64,000 bases of DNA from Cryptoclostridium sp036644995 (GCA_036644995.1 JAVXOZ010000010.1:3790-67789), one strand, 5' to 3'; shown: positions 49,643 to 57,955, numbered from the stretch's first letter. Numbers and translations: made by a program. The notes: a model not told the origin generated them from the letters alone.

Positions 49643-49825
49643 TTAAACCTCATAAATTCTAATGGTCATTTTTTCGTTTTCAGCATTTCGCAGACCAAAC
49701 ATAAGGTGATAATCCTTGAGGTTTTTATTTAAAAAGTCCACAATTTCATACATATCATCTCTTTTATCAAAGCTCTTGTATGCAATGGGTTCTAAACCTT
49801 GGGTTTTTTCTTCACTATGGCTCAT
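49643..49825 (-). CDS. DUF4264 (YpmA-like) small protein
   Basis: About 60 residues; its conserved core DDMYEIVDFLNKNLKDYHLMFGL is split by no gap and matches the YpmA-type DUF4264 pattern (positions 27-49 of the frame). Function unknown. ATG 49825 lies 2 nt after the folE stop; a GTG at 49834 is the alternative. Sandwiched between folE and lepB with almost no spacing, so it is certainly part of that operon. Confidence 0.75.
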   Translation of the reverse strand: MSHSEEKTQGLEPIAYKSFDKRDDMYEIVDFLNKNLKDYHLMFGLRNAENEKMTIRIYEV

Positions 49826-49827
49826 TC

Positions 49828-50424
49828 TTACCACTTTTCCCTAATTAAGGAAAAACCTTCAGAACGGGTTGCTGCGTTGTTTTTAAAAGCACCTCGCACC
49901 GCTGAGGTTAAAGTTTTAGAGCCGGGCTTTTTAACACCACGCATGGTCATGCACATATGTTCGGCTTCTATCACAACCAAAACGCCGTTAGGATCTAATT
50001 TATCCATAACTGCATCTGCTATTTGTGATGTTAAGCGTTCTTGAAGTTGGGGGCGTTTAGCATACCCTTCCACAGTGCGGGCGATTTTTGAAAGCCCTGT
50101 GATGGCACCTGTTTTTTTAGGAATGTAGGCAACATGAGCCACACCGTAAAAAGGCATTAAATGATGTTCGCACATGGAATAAAACGGTATATCTTTAACG
50201 ATAACCATTTCATCATGGTGATCCGCAGAAAATTGTTTTAAAAGGTGATCTCCGGGCTCAATATGTAAACCGCCAAAAATTTCTTCATACATTCTGGCAA
50301 CACGGGCAGGAGTTTCCAATAAGCCTTCTCTGTTTACATCTTCACCGATACCAATTAAAATTTCTCTTACTGCTGCTTCAATTCTGGGTTTGTCAAAATT
50401 AGGTTTTTCAGTTTTACTTTCCAT
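49828..50424 (-). CDS. folE: GTP cyclohydrolase I
   Basis: Converts GTP to 7,8-dihydroneopterin triphosphate, the entry to folate (or queuosine) synthesis. 198 residues; zinc and catalytic residues are in SMCEHHLMPFYG, with TGLSKIARTVEGYAKRPQLQ and MCMTMRGVKKPGS as further landmarks. AAGGGA precedes the ATG. First gene of folE-DUF4264-lepB-surE. No other folate gene is in the window. Confidence 0.95.
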   Translation of the reverse strand: MESKTEKPNFDKPRIEAAVREILIGIGEDVNREGLLETPARVARMYEEIFGGLHIEPGDHLLKQFSADHHDEMVIVKDIPFYSMCEHHLMPFYGVAHVAYIPKKTGAITGLSKIARTVEGYAKRPQLQERLTSQIADAVMDKLDPNGVLVVIEAEHMCMTMRGVKKPGSKTLTSAVRGAFKNNAATRSEGFSLIREKW

Positions 50425-50579
50425 TTTAAATTCCCTTCAATCTATTAAGAATTTCGAAAATCAATATGTAAGTATATTCTATTGCGTTTCAACAGAAAGG
50501 TCAAGCCAATTTCAATTTTTTGCAATAAATAAAAAAATTTTTACACACTTTATGAAAAAAACAGGGGGTAAATCAAATT

Positions 50580-50945
50580 TTGAGTAAAAATAATGTCGTT
50601 TTTCTAAAATCTATTATTTACAATGGGATTATATTAATTGTTTTTTCTGTACTTTTCATGTTGATTTACAGTATTTTTTCTTTACATTTAAAAATCTTGG
50701 GTATTTTTAACGCTATAACTATTTTTTGCGGATTTTTTGGCAGTTCTTGGTATAGTAATATAAAAACCCAAGGGCACAATATCTTTATTATGCTTTTTAT
50801 TACCCTGGGTTTTATTGGTGCTTTAATTGCTTTTTCCTTGGTTATGGGTGGTATAGATTGGATAATCCTGATATCTAAACTTATTTTTGTGATTTTAGGG
50901 TGGCTTTTTGGCATAATATTATCACAAAAGCTCTACAAATTTTAA
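50580..50945 (+). CDS. small four-helix membrane protein, possibly TIGR04086 family
   Basis: 121 residues, four hydrophobic segments and a basic C-terminus. Size and pattern resemble the TIGR04086/YrzE-like membrane proteins, but I am not certain. The best start is TTG at 50580, with AGGGGGT about 11 nt before it; there is no ATG nearby. The cytidylate-kinase-like gene follows within 45 nt. Function unknown. Confidence 0.6.
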   Translation: MSKNNVVFLKSIIYNGIILIVFSVLFMLIYSIFSLHLKILGIFNAITIFCGFFGSSWYSNIKTQGHNIFIMLFITLGFIGALIAFSLVMGGIDWIILISKLIFVILGWLFGIILSQKLYKF

Positions 50946-50988
50946 GTAATTTATGTTAAAATTAAATAAAAAAGATAGAGGGGATATC

Positions 50989-51585
50989 ATGAATCATAAA
51001 GTTATCACTTTAAGCCGTGAATTTGGCAGTGGCGGCAGGGATATAGGTAAAAAAATAGCCGATGAATTAGGCTATGATTTTTACGATAAAGAATTAATAG
51101 AGGCAGCAGCCCAAAGAAGCGGCATAGACCCGGAAATATTAGAGCAAAATGATGAAAAATTGAACACTCGTTTTTCCCCAAGCTTTAATTCAATGAACAG
51201 TATTATTTTTTCCACCAGCCAGCTATCCTTAAACGACAGAACTTTTTTGGCGGAAGCTGAAATTATCAAAGAAATTGCCAACAACAAAAATGCGGTTATA
51301 GTTGGTCGCTGTGCCAATTATATTTTAGAGGATTACAAAAATTGCTACAATGTTTTCATCCATGCCAATCTTGAGGACCGCATGGAAAGAGCACACAAAG
51401 CATATGGTTTGCCTGAAAAAAAGCTTAAGGAAGCTATTCTCACTGCGGATAAAAAGCGTTCTTCCTATTATAATTACTATTCTGATAAGCAATGGGGCAA
51501 AGCCCAAAATTATCATGTATGTTTGGATAGTAGCTGCTTAGGCATTGATAAATGCGTAGAAATTTTATTAACCATGGTAAAATAA
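50989..51585 (+). CDS. cytidylate kinase-like P-loop protein
   Basis: Protein of 198 residues of the cytidylate-kinase-like family. The nucleotide-binding loop is REFGSGGRDIGKKIADELG at the N-terminus, and a LID-like segment DKKRSSYYNYYSD lies near residue 165. It lacks the full Cmk layout, so the substrate is open. ATG 50989 has AGAGGGGA before it; the frame extends 12 codons upstream without support. Terminator follows at once. Confidence 0.85.
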   Translation: MNHKVITLSREFGSGGRDIGKKIADELGYDFYDKELIEAAAQRSGIDPEILEQNDEKLNTRFSPSFNSMNSIIFSTSQLSLNDRTFLAEAEIIKEIANNKNAVIVGRCANYILEDYKNCYNVFIHANLEDRMERAHKAYGLPEKKLKEAILTADKKRSSYYNYYSDKQWGKAQNYHVCLDSSCLGIDKCVEILLTMVK

Positions 51586-51590
51586 ATAGC

Positions 51591-51632
51591 AAGCATACTC
51601 AATTAACTTATAGTTATGAGTATGCTTTTTTA
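51591..51632 (+). terminator. terminator of the cytidylate-kinase-like gene
   Basis: 11-bp stem AAGCATACTCA/TGAGTATGCTT (51591-51601 with 51617-51627), then T5. Begins 6 nt after the stop. Confidence 0.8.
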
Positions 51633-51651
51633 ATTAAAATTAGCCTTTAAC

Positions 51652-51673
51652 TTGAAATTTATTTGAAATTTAT
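51652..51673. repeat. 11-nt tandem duplication at the stop codon of the zinc-ribbon gene
   Basis: TTGAAATTTAT occurs at 51652-51662 and 51663-51673; the second copy overlaps the TAA stop of the minus-strand gene. Confidence 0.7.
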
Positions 51674-52230
51674 TTTAACAGAGTCAATCTGCAATTTCGG
51701 CATCTATCTTCCTCGGTTACGGTTAATTTACCGCAGGAAATGCAAACCACTTTATCATCAAAAAGTTTTTCATATTTTTCGGGATAAGGAAAACCCGGGT
51801 GAAAAAGCACCACGTCCCCTTCTCTGTAATATTTATAAAGACCTTTATGGTGACTTACATTTAATTTTTTTTCATCGCCATTTTGCATTTCAAAAATTAA
51901 AAGATAAACCACATCTTGACCAGTGGTATCTCCTTTTTTTCGCAGTATCTTTTTGCAAATCAATGTTCCCTCTTCACTTTGGGTTACAGGGGTTTTAGAC
52001 CCAAAGAAAAAAAAGAGCAAAACAAAAACAATGCCGCAAATTCCCGCAAAAATCAAGGCTGTACTCCATTGCAATACAGCTAAAAACCCCAAAACCGTAA
52101 ATACAGCAATGGCTATAATTGCCAATGCCAAAAAAACATAGGCAATCCCCGGTGTGGAGTTTTTTTTGATTTTAGAAAATTCCGGTCTGCTGATTTTTGG
52201 GGAATAGCCTACCCCTTTTCCATAGCTCAT
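51670..52230 (-). CDS. membrane protein with C-terminal zinc ribbon, unknown function
   Basis: About 186 residues. Two hydrophobic helices (roughly residues 28-50 and 55-77) are followed by a cytoplasmic or external beta-rich domain and a C-terminal CxxC...CxxC zinc ribbon (CISCGK, CRNCR). I do not recognise the family; the middle part has a DUF3592-like feel. ATG 52230 has GAAGGA at 7 nt; a GTG directly after the upstream stop is the alternative. Second gene after the HD-domain gene. Confidence 0.65.
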   Translation of the reverse strand: MSYGKGVGYSPKISRPEFSKIKKNSTPGIAYVFLALAIIAIAVFTVLGFLAVLQWSTALIFAGICGIVFVLLFFFFGSKTPVTQSEEGTLICKKILRKKGDTTGQDVVYLLIFEMQNGDEKKLNVSHHKGLYKYYREGDVVLFHPGFPYPEKYEKLFDDKVVCISCGKLTVTEEDRCRNCRLTLLK

Positions 52231-52245
52231 AATTTTGTCCTTCAC

Positions 52246-52827
52246 TTACTTTTCATTTTCTATAAAATAGGTTGCTTCCATATCCGCTGTGGATAAGGCA
52301 AATGCCAAAGGAAAACGGCGAAAGCTATCACCTACATTTCTATTATCTTCTACCCCGGAAAAACCCATATGATATCGCACAGCAAAGGCTTCTTCCCTGG
52401 TTAAAGCCATAAAACCACTAATAATGTAAACTGATTTTTCTCCGTGTCCATAGGGTAAATCATCTTCATAATCATAAGATGGTACTTTTTGCCACTTGCC
52501 ATTTTCATCCTTAACATTGCGAAAACCAGGCTTATAGCAGTTTATTTTACATAGGTCGTGAAGCAGTGCCACAATGGCAACGGTTTCTTCCCCGGGGTTT
52601 AGCCCATATTGCTCCTTAACGCTTTTACGGGAAAGATAATCCTGTAAACAATGGTAAACATTTAAACTGTGGGTTACCAAACCTTCAGGTTTAGCAAGAT
52701 GAAAACGACCACTGGCAGGAGCAGAAAAAAAATCGCTGCGATTTATTAAATACTCCAAAAGTCGTTCACTGCCTTCTCGTTTAATGTTTTTTCGGAATAT
52801 TTCTATAAATTCCTCTTTTTTTGACAT
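52246..52827 (-). CDS. HD-domain hydrolase
   Basis: Protein of 193 residues with the HD-superfamily metal ligands: His in GLVTHSLNVY, His-Asp in LLHDLCKINCY, and a later Asp in STADMEA. Such small HD proteins are phosphohydrolases of nucleotides or phosphorylated signals; the substrate is unknown. AAGGAG precedes the ATG. Transcribed in line with thiN, 67 nt downstream of it. Confidence 0.85.
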   Translation of the reverse strand: MSKKEEFIEIFRKNIKREGSERLLEYLINRSDFFSAPASGRFHLAKPEGLVTHSLNVYHCLQDYLSRKSVKEQYGLNPGEETVAIVALLHDLCKINCYKPGFRNVKDENGKWQKVPSYDYEDDLPYGHGEKSVYIISGFMALTREEAFAVRYHMGFSGVEDNRNVGDSFRRFPLAFALSTADMEATYFIENEK

Positions 52828-52894
52828 TTATTTACTCCTTTTGACCTTATATGTATTAATTACGATTCTAAAACCAAAATTCCTGCTTAAAATC

Positions 52895-53542
52895 TTATTT
52901 ATTTTGACAAATTCCCAAGGCTTCGCCACTTTTTAAAACCACTTGGCATTCGTCTGCCAAAATTTCATTGCTTATACTTCTGGTTTCCCCAAAGGTAAAT
53001 TCCAAATCCAAAAGTTGATATTTTAACCCATGGCTTTCCCCTGTAACAACCTTTTTTGAAAGAGGAATAAGGGAAAAATATTTATTTTTTTCGTTATTTA
53101 TTACAAGTTTTTTTTGGGGATACATCATTTTTATACTTGTATTTTCATTAATAATGGTAATGTCTTTTTCATATTTGCTCAGGAGCAATATATTCCCCAG
53201 CTCCATATCCCTGCGTTTACCCCCCAAAGCACCTAAAATTATTATTTCCTCATAATTGCGTTTTATGGCTTCTTCAATGCCTAAGGCTAAATCTATGTAA
53301 TCTTTATCACAGGGATAAGTCAATGTTTCCACCTGATTTTCCCGATAAAAATTTAAGGTATTTAACGCTAAGGAGTCAAAATCTCCCAAGGCTAAATTAG
53401 GTTTTATGCCTAAATTTTGGCAATGATTGCCGCCACCGTCCACAGCTATGATAAAATCATCTTTTTTTAACAAAGCAATATGGAAATCCTTATTATTTAA
53501 TTCGCCATTGCAAAATAATACTGCTCTTTTTAATTGATTCAT
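52895..53542 (-). CDS. thiN: thiamine pyrophosphokinase
   Basis: Transfers pyrophosphate from ATP to thiamine to give thiamine diphosphate. 215 residues. Family landmarks: FIIAVDGGGNH, LALGDFDSL and LGALGGKRRDMELGN. Its ATG overlaps the ribH stop by one base (TAATG), so it is translationally coupled to the riboflavin genes. In Bacillus and many other Firmicutes thiN follows rpe directly; here the rib genes sit between them, so thiN appears to be transcribed under the FMN riboswitch. Confidence 0.9.
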   Translation of the reverse strand: MNQLKRAVLFCNGELNNKDFHIALLKKDDFIIAVDGGGNHCQNLGIKPNLALGDFDSLALNTLNFYRENQVETLTYPCDKDYIDLALGIEEAIKRNYEEIIILGALGGKRRDMELGNILLLSKYEKDITIINENTSIKMMYPQKKLVINNEKNKYFSLIPLSKKVVTGESHGLKYQLLDLEFTFGETRSISNEILADECQVVLKSGEALGICQNK

Positions 53543-54003
53543 TAGATTTCTTTCATTAAATTAACCATTTCAATGGCAGTTACCCCTGCATCATACCCTT
53601 TATTGCCGCTTTTTGTGCCTGCTCTTTCAATGGCTTGCTCAATATTATCCGTGGTTAAAACACCAAAAATAACAGGCTTACCGCTTTCCAAAGAAACCGA
53701 TGCCACACCTTTGGAAACCTCAGATGCCACATAATCAAAATGCGGAGTATTACCACGAATAACAGCACCTAAGCAAATTATCGCATCAAAATTATCGTTA
53801 TGTGCCAACTTTTTGGCCAAAACAGGTATTTCAAAGGCACCGGGCACTTTGTATAAGGTAATATCATCACCATCGGTACCGTGGCGTAACAAGGCATCTT
53901 CTGCACCTTCCACCAATTTCCCTGTGATAAAATCATTAAATCTGGCAGCAATTATAGCTATTTTTATACCTTCGCCACAGAGTTTTGCTTCTACTTTTTT
54001 CAT
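53542..54003 (-). CDS. ribH: 6,7-dimethyl-8-ribityllumazine synthase
   Basis: Condenses the ribityl-pyrimidine with 3,4-dihydroxy-2-butanone 4-phosphate. 153 residues, as expected for an icosahedral-capsid-forming enzyme. Substrate-binding motifs AARFNDFI, GAVIRGNTPHFDYV (catalytic His) and GVLTTDNIEQA are clear. AAGGAG precedes the ATG, 6 nt after the ribBA stop. Confidence 0.96.
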   Translation of the reverse strand: MKKVEAKLCGEGIKIAIIAARFNDFITGKLVEGAEDALLRHGTDGDDITLYKVPGAFEIPVLAKKLAHNDNFDAIICLGAVIRGNTPHFDYVASEVSKGVASVSLESGKPVIFGVLTTDNIEQAIERAGTKSGNKGYDAGVTAIEMVNLMKEI

Positions 54004-54009
54004 AATAAT

Positions 54010-55224
54010 TTACTCCTTATTTTCGGTTTTGTTATTTAATATATGACCCATTTTTTCCTTTTTTGTTTCCATATAAAATTCATTGTGAGGATTTAAGGGC
54101 ATTTCCGTACTTAATCTTTCCTCAATTTCGATGCCATAATCGGATAAATCCGAAATTTTATTGGGATTATTGGTTAATAAACGCAGCTTAGTGGCTCCTA
54201 AATCTTTTAAAATTTGGCTGCCTTCGCTGTAATCCCTTAAATCTGCCTCAAAACCCAGCTCTATATTGGCTTCCACTGTATCCAGACCTTTTTCCTGTAA
54301 TTCGTAAGCACGGAGCTTATTTATAAGCCCAATACCCCGACCTTCCTGCCGTAAATAAACTATTACACCTTTGCCTTCTTGAGCAATTAAGGACATAGCA
54401 GAATGGAGCTGCTGACCGCAATCACACCGACAGGAGCCGAAAACATCACCTGTTAAACATTCGGAATGTACCCTGCACAGGATAGATGAACCATCAGACA
54501 CATCACCCATAACCAAGGCTATATGGTGCTTTTGAGTTATGGTATTAATATAGCCGTGTATGATAAAATCCCCGTATTTTGTGGGTAATTTTGAGGTGGT
54601 TGCTCTCTCCATAAATTTATCGTTAAGTTTGCGATAAGCCTGTAAATCTTTGATGGAAATTAGCTTAAAACCGTGAGCTGCGGAAAATTCTATCAGCTCT
54701 GTTTTACGCATCATGGTGCCATCTTCCCGCATTATTTCGCAGCACAGCCCTAAATGTTTTAGCCCTGCCAAACGCATTAAATCCACGGTTGCTTCGGTGT
54801 GGCCGTTTCTTACCAAAACACCTCCGGGTTTTGCTTCCAAGGGAAACATATGCCCTGGTCTTCTGAAATCTGAGGGTCTTACCCCGTTTTCAGTTGCTTT
54901 AATTGCGGTTATGGATCTCTCCACAGCGGAAATACCCGTGGTGGTGGATTGATGGTCTATGGATTCGGTAAAGGCGGTTTCATGGTTATCTGTGTTGTAA
55001 TCCACCATTTGGTGCAAGCCTAATTTTTTTATCATCTCTTTGCTCATGGGCATACAAATTAAACCTTTGCCATAGCTTGCCATGAAATTTACATTTTCCG
55101 GGGTGGCAAATTCACCTGCACAGATTAAATCACCTTCGTTTTCTCTGTCCGGGTCATCTGTTACCACAATCATTTTACCTTTTCTTAAATCTGATAATGC
55201 TTCTTCAATAGTTGTAAATCCCAT
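54010..55224 (-). CDS. ribBA: bifunctional DHBP synthase/GTP cyclohydrolase II
   Basis: 404-residue fusion supplying both riboflavin precursors. N-terminal 3,4-dihydroxy-2-butanone-4-phosphate synthase (to about residue 200; DDPDRENEGDLICAGE, RPGHMFPL, GHTEATVDL) and C-terminal GTP cyclohydrolase II with the zinc cysteines CLTGDVFGSCRCDCGQQ and catalytic RQEGRGIGL. AAGGAGG precedes the ATG. Confidence 0.96.
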   Translation of the reverse strand: MGFTTIEEALSDLRKGKMIVVTDDPDRENEGDLICAGEFATPENVNFMASYGKGLICMPMSKEMIKKLGLHQMVDYNTDNHETAFTESIDHQSTTTGISAVERSITAIKATENGVRPSDFRRPGHMFPLEAKPGGVLVRNGHTEATVDLMRLAGLKHLGLCCEIMREDGTMMRKTELIEFSAAHGFKLISIKDLQAYRKLNDKFMERATTSKLPTKYGDFIIHGYINTITQKHHIALVMGDVSDGSSILCRVHSECLTGDVFGSCRCDCGQQLHSAMSLIAQEGKGVIVYLRQEGRGIGLINKLRAYELQEKGLDTVEANIELGFEADLRDYSEGSQILKDLGATKLRLLTNNPNKISDLSDYGIEIEERLSTEMPLNPHNEFYMETKKEKMGHILNNKTENKE

Positions 55225-55234
55225 AATATCCTCC

Positions 55235-55876
55235 TTAGAGAAAGCCGTTTTCGCTTAAAAAATCAACAGTAATATTGTCATTTTTATCTTGGTTATTTAC
55301 ATATTTTTTAATATATTTGCCTATAATATCGGTTTCCAAATTTACTAAGCTGCCAATTTTTTTGGTTTGTAAATTGGTTTTAGCCATGGTGTGAGGTATT
55401 AAGGAAACCGTAAAATTATTTTTTTCTGTATCAACCACAGTAAGGCTAATGCCATCTATGGTAACAGAACCTTTTTTTATAATTCCATCTAAAATTTCCT
55501 TGCTGGTTTCTATGGTTAAAAGTACCGCAATGCCGTTATCTGTTATTTTTATAATTTTACCTGTGCCGTCCACATGGCCACTGACTATATGCCCACCTAA
55601 ACGGCTATTTAAGGTTAAAGCTCGCTCTAAATTAAGATAAGAGCCTTCATTTAATTCACTTAAAGATGTTTTTTTTAAGGTTTCGGGCATTACATCCGCA
55701 GTTAAAGTGGTGTTTCCTATATTTGTAACCGTTAAACAAATGCCGTTCATGGCTATGCTATCGCCAATTTTTGTATCTTCCAAAACTATTTTGCAGTTAA
55801 CGGTAATTTTACCACCCAGACTATGGGCGGTGATTTTTTTTACTGTTCCCTTTTCTTCAATAATGCCGGTAAACAT
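55235..55876 (-). CDS. ribE: riboflavin synthase alpha chain
   Basis: Dismutates two lumazines to riboflavin. 213 residues with two lumazine-binding repeats (about 1-95, beginning MFTGIIEE, and 96-195, containing GHVDGTGKI). Its start overlaps ribD by 37 nt and its ribosome binding site, AAGGAAGG, lies within the ribD coding sequence, so expression is coupled. Confidence 0.95.
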   Translation of the reverse strand: MFTGIIEEKGTVKKITAHSLGGKITVNCKIVLEDTKIGDSIAMNGICLTVTNIGNTTLTADVMPETLKKTSLSELNEGSYLNLERALTLNSRLGGHIVSGHVDGTGKIIKITDNGIAVLLTIETSKEILDGIIKKGSVTIDGISLTVVDTEKNNFTVSLIPHTMAKTNLQTKKIGSLVNLETDIIGKYIKKYVNNQDKNDNITVDFLSENGFL

Positions 55877-56976
55877 TGGTTAACACCTTCCTTTCGGCGA
55901 TAATCAACCAAAACATCTTCGCCTATACGTTTTAAAGAAGCACCTGCCATATCGGTATAAGCCTCGTTTAAGGAATCCGCATAAACACTGATACCACCTG
56001 TGCCAATGATTTTTGGGGCGGTAAAAGAGTGCCAAATATCCCAAATATCAGATTGCAAAAAACCGCTGATGGTTTTAGCACCGCCCTCAACCATAACACT
56101 GCAAATACCTCTTTTATATAAATCATAGGGCAAGCGGTGCAAATCTATCATCCCTTGGTTGTTGGGTAATATAGCTAAAGTTACACCTTTTTCCTCATAT
56201 TTTTTGCGGATACTTTTAGCTACTTCGTTAGCTGTGTAAATAATTGCCGGCCCATATTTCATATTGAGCACATTGGCGGTGAGTGGGGTTTTAAGCTTGG
56301 AATCCAAAACTATGCGCACAGGTTTATTCTCGGGGTGCTTAATATCGTATCTTATGTTTAAAGTGGGGTTATCCGTGAGCACGGTGTTAATTCCCACTAA
56401 AACCGCATTGTATTTTTGTCGCAATCTGTGGCAATATTCCAAAGCCTCTAAGGAAGTTATTTCCAAAGGTGTGCCATCTTGGGGGCCTATTTTTCCATCT
56501 ATGGATTGGGCGGTTTTTAGTGCCACAAAAGCACGTTTTGCCAACATATTGGTAAAGAAAATTTCATTTTGTTTCCAAGCAACTTCACCCATAAGCCCTA
56601 AATGGACTTTTATACCTGCGGCTTCCAATTTAGCAATGCCGCCCCCGTTTACTTTGGGGTTGGGATCTCTGATGGCAATATATGCCTCTTTTATTCTTGC
56701 CTCGATGAGGGCATCGGCGCAGGGGTGGGTTTTGCCATAGTGGGAGCAAGGCTCTAAAGTTACGTATATTGTGGAGCCCTTGGCATTGGAACCTGCTGCT
56801 TTTAGTGCATTTACCTCAGCGTGGGGTTCCCCTGCTTTTTTATGATAGCCCTCACCTATTATTTCGCCATTTTTAACTATTACAGCACCAACCAAGGGGT
56901 TTGGCTCTGTGAAACCTCTGGCTTTTTCACCCAGAGATATTGCCCTTAACATAAATTTTTCCTCGGAGCGCACCAT
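55840..56976 (-). CDS. ribD: bifunctional riboflavin deaminase/reductase
   Basis: Performs the deamination and side-chain reduction steps after GTP cyclohydrolase II. 378 residues. The N-terminal deaminase has the zinc site HAEVNAL and TLEPCSHYGKTHPC (residues about 50-90); the reductase domain follows from about residue 150 (KTAQSIDGKIG, GINTVLTDNPTLN, VMVEGGAKT). AGAGGAA precedes the ATG. First gene of the riboflavin operon, about 780 nt downstream of its riboswitch. Confidence 0.95.
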   Translation of the reverse strand: MVRSEEKFMLRAISLGEKARGFTEPNPLVGAVIVKNGEIIGEGYHKKAGEPHAEVNALKAAGSNAKGSTIYVTLEPCSHYGKTHPCADALIEARIKEAYIAIRDPNPKVNGGGIAKLEAAGIKVHLGLMGEVAWKQNEIFFTNMLAKRAFVALKTAQSIDGKIGPQDGTPLEITSLEALEYCHRLRQKYNAVLVGINTVLTDNPTLNIRYDIKHPENKPVRIVLDSKLKTPLTANVLNMKYGPAIIYTANEVAKSIRKKYEEKGVTLAILPNNQGMIDLHRLPYDLYKRGICSVMVEGGAKTISGFLQSDIWDIWHSFTAPKIIGTGGISVYADSLNEAYTDMAGASLKRIGEDVLVDYRRKEGVNQCLPALLKKREQ

Positions 56977-56999
56977 ATTATTCCTCTTTTCTCATATTA

Positions 57000-57335
57000 A
57001 GTTGATTAAAGTTGATTAAGGTTGATTAATATAAAAGATTTACGTAAAAACCTTTGAATTTCGGTAAATCCCTTTAAGGTTTGGTAGAACCGTTTAAGAT
57101 TTGGTAAATCCCTTTAAGGTTTGGATAAACTGTTTAACTTTCGGCAAAGCCGTTTAAGATTAGGCAAAACGTTTAAATTTAGGGAAACCTTTTAAGGTTC
57201 GGTAAAGACGTTTAAGCGTAGATAAAACCATTTCAGTTTTATGAAAACTTAAATTCAGGTAAAACTTTTTAAGGTTCGGCAAAGCCGTTTTAATTTAGGT
57301 AGAACCGTTTAAATCTCAGCAAAACCATTGAAATA
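57000..57335. repeat. 10-nt and 20-nt tandem repeat array in the ribD leader
   Basis: 57000-57030 holds three 10-nt units (AAGTTGATTA). From 57052 to 57326 there are 14 units of 18-20 nt, consensus GTTTAAGNTTNGGTAAAACC, many starting exactly 20 nt apart (57052, 57072, 57092, 57112, 57132, 57152). Several units have GGTTT/AAACC dyads and could form short hairpins in RNA. Confidence 0.85.
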
Positions 57336-57757
57336 CAGTTTAATAAATATGTAATCTAATTTTCAATAACATTAGCCAGATTGCCAAAAAACATATTTTT
57401 TTGGCAAGATATCAGACTTTATCAACAGCCTGTCTAATTTTTCAATAAAATTAGCTCTTACCATATAGCTTGTAAATAATTATTTATCTTATGCCTTATT
57501 TTTCACACTTTACAACACATAAAATAGTATTTTTTATCCTATAATTTTAATTGATTAACTTTTTTAAATTAAATAAATACAAAAGAAATGTTTTTGAATA
57601 CTCAGTAAACACCCATAAATATTTCATAGACATTTTCCAATATTATTTAAACAATCTTTAAAAATAGTAAGCAAATAAGGTAATTAGTTACAATTATTAA
57701 AAAACAGATCCTTACAAATACTTTGATATTCTCATAAATACCCATTTAATTGGCAGA
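57336..57757 (-). other. non-coding part of the long riboflavin leader
   Basis: AT-rich stretch between the riboswitch terminator and the 20-nt array. It contains an 11-bp hairpin (57381-57391 with 57396-57406) whose T-run makes it terminator-like, and two similar copies of a CTAATTTT-CAATAA-ATTAG hairpin near 57355 and 57434. No ORF of note. Confidence 0.45.
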
Positions 57758-57785
57758 AAACAAAAAACCCCGAAAATTCGGGGTT
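57758..57785 (-). terminator. FMN-riboswitch expression platform terminator
   Basis: Minus-strand stem AACCCCGA/TCGGGGTT (57766-57773 with 57778-57785) followed by T6. It lies just past the riboswitch aptamer and should terminate transcription when FMN is bound. Confidence 0.85.
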
Positions 57786-57807
57786 CACTTATGAAATATT
57801 TATTCTT

Positions 57808-57918
57808 TCTTCTTTCATCCAGACTTTACTGTCGGCATCGGAATTTAACCGATTCAACCATAAACGGCTCGCGGGCTTTACCGCCGGTACGGAATTACGC
57901 CGTCCCCGAAGATATTCT
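57808..57918 (-). promoter_or_regulatory. FMN riboswitch (RFN element)
   Basis: Read on the minus strand it contains the conserved RFN blocks TACCGGCGGTAAAGCCCGCG, then CCGACAGTAAAGTCTGGATG followed by AAAGAAG, with variable arms between. Known RFN elements bind FMN and shut off riboflavin synthesis or transport. The downstream terminator indicates transcriptional control. Confidence 0.95.
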
Positions 57919-57927
57919 GTTATAAAT

Positions 57928-57955
57928 ATTATAGCATAAATATGCCATATGTCAA
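57928..57955 (-). promoter_or_regulatory. promoter of the riboflavin operon
   Basis: Minus strand: TTGACA (57955-57950), 16-nt spacer, TATAAT (57933-57928). Perfect hexamers, directly between the rpe stop and the RFN element. Confidence 0.85.

Noticed and set aside
56264..56740. 158-codon plus-strand frame inside ribD
   Set aside because: Antisense shadow of the intact ribD frame.
20283..57326. CRISPR arrays
   Set aside because: The arrays have directly adjoining degenerate units, no unique spacers of constant length, and no cas genes nearby.
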